Source of the DNA: JBMOMT01 sp049324835
Lineage (GTDB): Bacteria > Chloroflexota > Anaerolineae > CAYNKW01
Reading direction: 5' to 3'
NCBI GenBank assembly: GCA_049324835.1
Contig: JBMOMT010000034.1
Coordinates: forward strand, 36,189 to 100,188
Length of the DNA stretch: 64,000 nucleotides
Below are positions 58,973-64,000 of the stretch, piece after piece; the first letter of the stretch is position 1; the number at the start of each line of letters is the position of its first letter. A program made the position numbers and the translations under genes. The notes beneath the pieces were generated by a model. That model was not told the DNA's origin and did not search any database. It saw nothing but the letters and a program-made list of their open reading frames with translations.

Positions 58973-59617
58973 ATGTTGGTCGGAGAAAGAATGACCCGCA
59001 ACCCCATCACTGTCAACCAGGATGTGGGTATCGATGAAGCGCTAAAAACCATGCGCGACGAAAAGGTGCGCCGCCTGCCAGTGCTCAACCGCCGTGGCGT
59101 GCTGGTGGGTATCGTCTCGGAAAAAGATCTGCTGCAGGCTTCCCCCTCCCCGGCCACCAGTCTGAGCATCCACGAGATGCATTACCTGCTGTCGCAGATG
59201 AAAGTGGCCGAGGTCATGACCAAAAAGGTGATCACTGTCACCGAGTACACGCCGCTGGAAGAGGCGGCGCGTATCATGGTCGATAACAAGATCGGCGGCC
59301 TGCCGGTGATGCGCGACGACAAGCTGGTGGGCATCATCACCGAGACCGACATGTTCAAGGCCTTCCTGGAACTGTTCGGCGCTCGGGAACACGGCGTACG
59401 CATGACCATGCTGGTGCCAGAGCAACCGGGCGTGCTGGCTCAGATCACCGGCGAGATCGCCGGCATGGGTGGCAACATCGTCGCTCTGGGCACCTTCCTG
59501 GGTGAAGACCCCACCAACCGACTGGTAACCCTCAAGGTGGAAGACATAGAGCAAGAAAAACTGGTCGCAACGATGGAAGCCATCGGCATGGACCTCGTCG
59601 ACGTGCGTAACAGCTAG
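58973..59617 (+). CDS. CBS-CBS-ACT domain protein (AcuB-like), Hdr cluster copy
   Basis: A 214-residue paralogue of the protein at 45175: CBS domain 1 with MTRNPITVNQDVGIDEAL and RRLPVLNRRGVLVGIVSEKD, CBS domain 2 with VMTKKVITVTEYTPLEEA and IGGLPVMRDDKLVGIITETD, then an ACT-like domain with VRMTMLVPEQPGVLAQITGE. It sits inside the redox cluster between hdrA3 and mvhD and is preceded by the leader repeat element carrying its GAGGAG site. It may bind adenine nucleotides or an amino acid and adjust the complex or its expression; no DNA-binding domain is present. Confidence 0.87.
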   Translation: MLVGERMTRNPITVNQDVGIDEALKTMRDEKVRRLPVLNRRGVLVGIVSEKDLLQASPSPATSLSIHEMHYLLSQMKVAEVMTKKVITVTEYTPLEEAARIMVDNKIGGLPVMRDDKLVGIITETDMFKAFLELFGAREHGVRMTMLVPEQPGVLAQITGEIAGMGGNIVALGTFLGEDPTNRLVTLKVEDIEQEKLVATMEAIGMDLVDVRNS

Positions 59618-59621
59618 TTTT

Positions 59622-59674
59622 ACCACAAGACGCCAGGACTCGAAAAGTTCACAAATTGGCTTGGTGTCTTTGGT
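59622..59674. repeat. imperfect ACCACAAGACGCC inverted repeat
   Basis: ACCACAAGACGCCAGG at 59622-59637 is nearly complementary to CTTGGTGTCTTTGGT at 59660-59674. It is in the gap between the CBS-ACT and mvhD genes and belongs to the same loose family as 50193-50256. Confidence 0.45.
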
Positions 59675-59737
59675 GAGTTCTTTTGCCAGGCCCATTGAGG
59701 ACATCGGCCAAGTATCAACGCGAACAGAGAGAAAAAA

Positions 59738-60160
59738 ATGGCAGATTTTGAACCACGCATCATCGCCTTTTTGTGCAACTGGTGTACCTACACCGGCGCC
59801 GACCTGGCCGGCACGTCGCGGCTGCAATACCCGCCCAACGTGCGGGTTATCCGGCTCATGTGCAGCGGCGCGCTGGATCCGGTCTACGTGGCCAAAGCGC
59901 TGCTGGAAGGCGCCGACGGTGTACTCATCGGCGGCTGCCACCCCGGCGACTGTCACTACCAGAGCGGCAACTATAAGGCCCGGCGGCGTATTGCCATCCT
60001 GAACGAGATCCTGGGACAAATGGGCCTGGAAAAAGAACGTGTCTGGCTGCGCTGGATCTCGGCCAGCGAAGGCCAGTATTTTGCCGATACGGTCACAGAG
60101 ATGGTGGCCGCCATCAAAGAGATGGGGCCGAATCGCGCCAGAGAACTGTGGGCAGTCTAG
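59738..60160 (+). CDS. mvhD: MvhD/FlpD-type [2Fe-2S] electron-transfer subunit
   Basis: A 140-residue homologue of the delta subunit of F420-non-reducing hydrogenase. Five conserved cysteines are present: C13/C16 (FLCNWCTYTGAD), C42 (RLMCSGALDP) and C67/C72 (GGCHPGDCHY), which ligate a [2Fe-2S] cluster. In methanogens and several bacteria this protein passes electrons from hydrogenase or formate dehydrogenase to HdrA. Here no hydrogenase large subunit is nearby; the FrhB-type protein that follows is the likely donor. Only a weak GAGAG ribosome site precedes ATG 59738. Confidence 0.9.
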   Translation: MADFEPRIIAFLCNWCTYTGADLAGTSRLQYPPNVRVIRLMCSGALDPVYVAKALLEGADGVLIGGCHPGDCHYQSGNYKARRRIAILNEILGQMGLEKERVWLRWISASEGQYFADTVTEMVAAIKEMGPNRARELWAV

Positions 60161-60246
60161 TTGGTGATTGGTAAATTGGGAGCTGGTAGATTGGTTGCCA
60201 GCCAACCTACCAATTCACCAACCTGTCAATCTACCGATTTACCACG
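60161..60246. repeat. TTGGTAGATT-type repeats between mvhD and the FrhB-type gene
   Basis: An 86-base stretch made of TTGGTGATT, TTGGTAAATT, CTGGTAGATTGG and their complements (AACCTACCAATT, CAATCTACCGATTTACC), able to fold into a hairpin. An open frame runs through it, but the coding start is placed after it at 60267. Confidence 0.5.
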
Positions 60247-60266
60247 AGTTAGAGATGGAGCAGTAC

Positions 60267-61403
60267 ATGACTGTAACCTCACGATTGGAGATCCGAAACT
60301 CGGCCTCAGAGACGGTGGCCGCTTTGCTGCGCAAGCTGATGGAAACAGACACGCTCGATGCGCTGCTGTTGCCGCTGCGCCTGCCCAGCGGCAACAACGT
60401 GGCGCATACCCTGGTGCGTAATCCCGCCAGGCTGGAGGGCGCAGACCCTTTTGCCCCGGTGATGCCGGTCACGGCCTCCAAACTGGCAGGACAGGTGACC
60501 AAACTGGGCGCGGCGGGACGAGTGGGCCTGGTGCTGCGCTCGTGCGAGCTGCGCGGTTTCGTGGAACTGGTCAAACTGCAACAGGCCAGCATGGAAAACG
60601 TGACCACCATCGGCCTGGACTGCCTGGGCAGCTACGAGATGACCGACTATACCCGCCTGCTCGCCGGGGGCGCCGACCCCACCGCCGAGGCCGTGGCCGC
60701 CGCCGCCGAGGGGCGCGTGGCGCCGCACGAGGGCTACCAGTTCCGCACCGCCTGCCAGATGTGCGAGCATCCCACACCGGGCTTTGAGGGCGGCTACCGG
60801 CCCGACATCGCCATCGGCCTCATCGGCGTCGGCGACGGGCTGCTGGTGGAGGCGCGCGACGACCTGGCCGAAACGTTGGGCCTGACGCCCGCCGACGTTC
60901 CCGCCGGCCGCGCCGCCGCACTACAAAAACTGGTGGCCGCCCGAACCGCCGAGCGCGACCGCCGCTTTGCCGGCTTCCGGGCGCAGGTGAACGGCCTCGA
61001 TGGACTGTTGGACTATTTTTCCACCTGCATCCGCTGTCACAACTGCATGATCGCCTGCCCCATCTGCTATTGCCCGGAGTGCATCTTTCGCACGCCGACG
61101 TTCGATCACACCTCGGCGCAATATTTCAAGTGGGCCGAGCGCAAGGGTGCGATCCGTCTGCCCAGCGACACGCTCATCTTTCACATCACGCGTATGAATC
61201 ACATGAGCACCTCGTGTGTGGGCTGCGGCATGTGCACCAGCGCCTGCCCCAACGACATTCCGGTCGCCACCGCTTTCCGCGCCGTGGCCGAAAAGACGCA
61301 GGCGCTCTACGATTATATCGCCGGTCGCAGCCTGGAAGAAGAAGTGCCGCTGGCCACCTTCCGCGAGGACGAGTTGACAGCGTTGGGAGAAAGGCCAGGA
61401 TAG
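60267..61403 (+). CDS. FrhB/FdhB-type iron-sulfur flavoprotein (F420 hydrogenase/dehydrogenase beta family)
   Basis: A 378-residue protein of the FrhB_FdhB family, whose members bind FAD and exchange electrons between a two-electron carrier (F420, NAD(P)H or others) and iron-sulfur clusters. The LRSCELRGFVELVKL signature lies at 91-105. C254/C257/C260/C264 with extra C267/C269/C272, and C317/C320/C323/C327 form two cysteine clusters for [4Fe-4S] centres. ATG 60267 has GGAG 6 bases upstream; ATG 60255 is also possible. In HdrA-containing complexes such subunits replace hydrogenase as electron donor. Whether F420 is used cannot be told. Confidence 0.85.
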   Translation: MTVTSRLEIRNSASETVAALLRKLMETDTLDALLLPLRLPSGNNVAHTLVRNPARLEGADPFAPVMPVTASKLAGQVTKLGAAGRVGLVLRSCELRGFVELVKLQQASMENVTTIGLDCLGSYEMTDYTRLLAGGADPTAEAVAAAAEGRVAPHEGYQFRTACQMCEHPTPGFEGGYRPDIAIGLIGVGDGLLVEARDDLAETLGLTPADVPAGRAAALQKLVAARTAERDRRFAGFRAQVNGLDGLLDYFSTCIRCHNCMIACPICYCPECIFRTPTFDHTSAQYFKWAERKGAIRLPSDTLIFHITRMNHMSTSCVGCGMCTSACPNDIPVATAFRAVAEKTQALYDYIAGRSLEEEVPLATFREDELTALGERPG

Positions 61404-61545
61404 CCGCGCTTTTTGTGACTTTGGAAAACTCGAACGCTGTCCTACCAGGGCGCGTTAGAGTCCCAAGCTTGTTCGGGCTTGTTTCGTTTGACGAGTCGGA
61501 ATCGCCCCAACAAGTTGAGGGATCCTCACCACTCAGGAGGTCTTG

Positions 61546-62226
61546 ATGTCCGAAGAACTGATCCCGATCTATATCATGGGCAAACGATACCAGGTGCCGT
61601 CCAGCCTGACGATCATGAAGGCGCTCGAATACGCCGGCTACAAGCTGGTGCGAGGCGTCGGCTGCCGGGCGGCCTTTTGCGGCGCGTGTGCCACCGTCTA
61701 CCGCCTGCCGGGCAGTTATCGGCTGCAAGTGGGCCTGGCCTGCACGACGATGGTCGAGCCGGGCATGTACCTTTCCCAGATTCCGGCCTTCCCGGCGGGC
61801 CGGGCGCAGTACAGGCTGGAGGAGCTCAAGCCAACCTTCGGCACGCTGGTCAGCCTGTACCCCGAGCTGATGCGCTGTCTGGCCTGTGGCACCTGCACCA
61901 AAGCCTGCCCGCAAGACATCGACGTCAAACAATACATGGCCGACGCCATGCGGGGCGACATCGCCGCCGTGGCCGATCGCTCCTTCGACTGCATCATGTG
62001 CGGCCTGTGCGCCGCCCGTTGCCCGGCCGAGGAGGCGCAATACAACATCGCCATCCTGGCGCGGCGGCTGTACAGCAAATACCTGGCCCCCCAGGCGCAC
62101 CACCTGGCCGAACGGGTGGCCGAAGTCGAGGCCGGCAAGTTCGACGCAGAACTGGCCGAACTCAAGGCCATGCCGATTGATGAGCTACGCAAGCGCTACA
62201 ATGCGCGAGACATCGAGCCTGACTAG
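61546..62226 (+). CDS. fumarate reductase/succinate dehydrogenase-like iron-sulfur subunit
   Basis: A 226-residue protein with an N-terminal plant-type ferredoxin domain (C40, C45, C48 and C66; GVGCRAAFCGAC, LACTTM) and a C-terminal double ferredoxin with C111/C114/C117/C121 (CLACGTCTKACP) and C149/C152/C155/C159 (CIMCGLCAARCP). Standard SdhB has [2Fe-2S], [4Fe-4S] and [3Fe-4S]; here the last two are both regular CxxCxxCxxxCP sites, so two [4Fe-4S] clusters are expected. This resembles an SdhB/HdrC hybrid. AGGAGG precedes ATG 61546. It is 9 bases from the flavoprotein gene. Confidence 0.85.
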   Translation: MSEELIPIYIMGKRYQVPSSLTIMKALEYAGYKLVRGVGCRAAFCGACATVYRLPGSYRLQVGLACTTMVEPGMYLSQIPAFPAGRAQYRLEELKPTFGTLVSLYPELMRCLACGTCTKACPQDIDVKQYMADAMRGDIAAVADRSFDCIMCGLCAARCPAEEAQYNIAILARRLYSKYLAPQAHHLAERVAEVEAGKFDAELAELKAMPIDELRKRYNARDIEPD

Positions 62227-62235
62227 GAGGATAGG

Positions 62236-63846
62236 ATGAGCTACCCCTCATACATGCGAGAATCTATCGAGCGCGTGGCTGCCAGCCGGCCCCAACGTTT
62301 GAGCGAAACCTGGCCCATGTTGAGTCCGGCGGAAAAACAAGAGGTGCTGCGAAAATTCCACCCCGACTACAAGCCCGATGGCATGCGCGAGCTGCGCGTC
62401 GGGCCGCAGAAGGGCATCCGCATGCCGCTGGAGCTGGCCGACGTCATGGAGGGCTACAGCCACCTCACCGCCGACGCCCTCGACCTCTCCGAGCCGGATT
62501 TCGAGACCGACGTGTTGATCATCGGCGGCGGCGGGGCCGGCTCGGCGGCGGCGCTGCTGGCGCGGCAGCACGGCGCGCGAGTGGTGCTGGCCACCAAACT
62601 GCGCCACGGCGACGCCAACACCATGATGGCCCAGGGCGGCATCCAGGCCGCCGACCGGCCCGAAGACTCGCCGATCATCCACTATCTGGACGTGATCGGC
62701 GGCGGCCATTACGCCAACTATCCCGATCTGGTCGAGGTGCTGGTCAAAGACGCGCCGCTGGTCATCAAATGGCTGGAAGACCTGGGCTGCATGTTCGATA
62801 AACTGCCCGACGGCACGCTGGTGCAAGAGCACGGCGGCGGCACCAGCCGCAAACGGATGCACTCCGCCCGCGACTACTCTGGCGCCGAGATCATGCGCAC
62901 CCTGCGCGACGAGGTGCGCAGCTACCCCCAGGACATCACCGTCATCGAATTCGCCCCGGCGATTGAGTTGCTCCTGGACGACAAGGGTCAGGCCGCCGGT
63001 GCGGTGCTGCTGAATCTGGAAACCGAGGCCCACTGTGTGGTCAGAGCCAGGTGCACCATCCTGGCCACCGGCGGCAGCGGACGGCTGCATTACCAGGGCT
63101 TTGCCACCACCAACCATTACGGCGCCACCGCCGACGGCGTGGTGCTGGCCTACCGTGTGGGGGCCAGGCTGGATTTTCTGGACACGATGCAATACCACCC
63201 CACCGGCGCCGCCTTCCCGGAGCAGATCGTCGGCCTGCTGGTGACGGAAAAAGTGCGCGGCCTGGGCGCGCAGGTGTGCAACATCGACGGCAACCAATTC
63301 GTCTTTCCGCGCGAGACGCGCGACGTGGAGGCCAGCGCCATCATCCGCGAATGTGTCGAGCGCGGCATGGGCGTAGAGACGCCCTCCGGCATGTTGGGCG
63401 TGTGGCTGGATTCGCCCATGATCGACCTGATCCACGGGCCGGGCACCATTCAAAAAGCTCTGCCGGCCATGGTGCGCCAGTTTGGCCGCTTTGATATCGA
63501 CATCACTCAAGACCCGATGCTCATCTACCCCACGCTGCATTACCAGAACGGCGGCGTGGCCCTCGGCCCCAACGGCGAAACGAGCGTGCCCAACCTCTAT
63601 GGCGCGGGCGAAATTTCGGGTGGGGTGCACGGTCGCAACCGGCTGATGGGCAACTCGCTGTTAGAGATCTGCGTCTTTGGTCGGCGTGCCGGTGTGGCCG
63701 CCGCCGAGCGGGCCAAAGAGGTAACCCTGGGGAAACTCTCGTTGAGCCACGTGGACGGCTGGAACCAGGAGGTTTCAGAAGCCGGCGCCGAAAAAAGCTT
63801 CAAATCGCCGATCCTGTTGCCCGATTATACTCGCCATCAAAGGTAA
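62236..63846 (+). CDS. fumarate reductase/succinate dehydrogenase-like flavoprotein subunit
   Basis: A 536-residue FAD-binding_2 protein. The FAD motif DVLIIGGGGAGSAAALLA is at 92-109. The position where SdhA/FrdA carry the His that binds FAD covalently reads ANTMMAQGGIQA, with Asn, so FAD is probably non-covalent as in aspartate oxidase. Active-site residues are kept: H321 (MQYHPTG), E338 and R341 (TEKVRGLGA), H435 (LHYQNGG) and R467/R469 (GRNRLMGNSLLE). It has an N-terminal extension of about 85 residues. No membrane anchor gene follows; the cluster ends here. Fumarate/succinate is the likely but unproven substrate. Confidence 0.85.
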   Translation: MSYPSYMRESIERVAASRPQRLSETWPMLSPAEKQEVLRKFHPDYKPDGMRELRVGPQKGIRMPLELADVMEGYSHLTADALDLSEPDFETDVLIIGGGGAGSAAALLARQHGARVVLATKLRHGDANTMMAQGGIQAADRPEDSPIIHYLDVIGGGHYANYPDLVEVLVKDAPLVIKWLEDLGCMFDKLPDGTLVQEHGGGTSRKRMHSARDYSGAEIMRTLRDEVRSYPQDITVIEFAPAIELLLDDKGQAAGAVLLNLETEAHCVVRARCTILATGGSGRLHYQGFATTNHYGATADGVVLAYRVGARLDFLDTMQYHPTGAAFPEQIVGLLVTEKVRGLGAQVCNIDGNQFVFPRETRDVEASAIIRECVERGMGVETPSGMLGVWLDSPMIDLIHGPGTIQKALPAMVRQFGRFDIDITQDPMLIYPTLHYQNGGVALGPNGETSVPNLYGAGEISGGVHGRNRLMGNSLLEICVFGRRAGVAAAERAKEVTLGKLSLSHVDGWNQEVSEAGAEKSFKSPILLPDYTRHQR

Positions 63847-63852
63847 AACGTA

Positions 63853-64000
63853 ACCGTTCAGATACCGTGCCGTAAGTGTCATTCTGAGCGAGCAGAGCGA
63901 GCAAAGAATCCCGTTCCGGCAAGGCGAGAATGAGATTCTTCGCACCCTTCGAGGCTCTGCGAGCCTCTTCGGGTGCTCAGAATGACACTGACTGAACGGT
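63853..64000. repeat. nested inverted repeat at the end of the Hdr cluster (TCATTCTGAGC family)
   Basis: Outer arms ACCGTTCA (63853-63860) and TGAACGGT (63993-64000) and inner perfect 15-bp arms AGTGTCATTCTGAGC (63875-63889 with 63975-63989) enclose a core with GAAGAATC-type pairs. Same family as 16906-16983. It may also end transcription of the cluster; the outer arm reaches the window edge. Confidence 0.65.

Noticed and set aside
62248..63630. 460-residue minus-strand frame
   Set aside because: Antisense shadow of the fumarate-reductase-like flavoprotein; Ala/Gly/His-rich with no motif.
61546..63846. Methanogen-type thiol:fumarate reductase TfrAB
   Set aside because: TfrB contains a fused HdrB-like CCG domain; here the small subunit ends after the double ferredoxin. 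Functional analogy remains possible, identity does not.
1..64000. tRNA, rRNA or CRISPR arrays
   Set aside because: No cloverleaf with GGTTCRA-type loops, no rRNA-like stretches and no regularly spaced direct repeats were seen; repeats found are inverted and dispersed.

Overview
The window looks like chromosomal DNA of a GC-rich bacterium, most likely a heterotrophic Chloroflexota (Anaerolineae/Caldilineae type). This is inferred from the GC-rich coding sequence, lipoprotein binding proteins with charged V/E/K repeats behind the lipobox, many peptide and amino-acid transporters, GT39-like membrane glycosyltransferases with extracytoplasmic C-termini, AMMECR1/MEMO genes and many short intergenic inverted repeats. 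I saw no rRNA, tRNA, CRISPR, phage or IS transposase genes. Many genes have textbook sigma70 promoters (TTGACA-like, 17 bp, TATAAT-like) and good Shine-Dalgarno sites.

Layout. 56-1253 (minus): YbaK-type deacylase and a PuuD-type class I amidotransferase. 1559-5828: strong promoter, long structured leader, then a peptide-type ABC importer (binding protein and two permeases, no ATPase). 5917-11786: a small membrane protein, then a minus-strand operon of histidine kinase, YajC, PP2C phosphatase, TrkA-N channel-like protein, P-loop NTPase and HAD phosphatase. 11969-16074: GT39-like glycosyltransferase and membrane-anchored glycoside hydrolase. 16119-18054: nitroreductase and an AAA-like ATPase flanked by repeats. 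18397-21247: AMMECR1, MEMO and asparaginase. 21304-23447 (minus): saccharopine-dehydrogenase-like and arginine-deiminase-like enzymes. 23764-34525: a catabolic operon with two M20 peptidases, a second ATPase-less peptide importer, a fructoselysine-6-kinase-like PfkB kinase, a ThDP enzyme and a YtcJ-type amidohydrolase, with a convergent second YtcJ-type gene to 36151. 36327-40092: FmdB zinc ribbon, Rrf2 regulator with Fe-S cysteines, HAD phosphatase, a decayed Ser/Thr kinase fragment and asnS. 40491-45819: a complete branched-chain amino-acid ABC importer (livJHMGF order) and a CBS-ACT protein. 45932-48633: a second GT39-like protein and a Yip1-like membrane protein.

48693-63846 is the most remarkable part: a one-direction redox cluster with its own promoter and leader hairpin. 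It holds two different HdrC-HdrB-HdrA sets. The first has HdrA split into two genes with a MntA-HepT toxin-antitoxin pair lodged between them; the second has the same two HdrA modules fused into one 1011-residue protein with a Pro-rich joint. These are followed by a CBS-ACT regulator, an MvhD protein, an FrhB/FdhB-type iron-sulfur flavoprotein, and a soluble fumarate-reductase/succinate-dehydrogenase-like pair whose small subunit has one [2Fe-2S] and two [4Fe-4S] motifs. No hydrogenase and no membrane anchor is present. I infer a cytoplasmic electron-bifurcating or electron-confurcating complex linking a flavin donor through MvhD/HdrA to thiol-disulfide chemistry at HdrB and possibly to fumarate/succinate. 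That would fit the redox balance of a peptide- and amino-acid-degrading anaerobe or facultative anaerobe, which the transporters and peptidases in the rest of the window also suggest.
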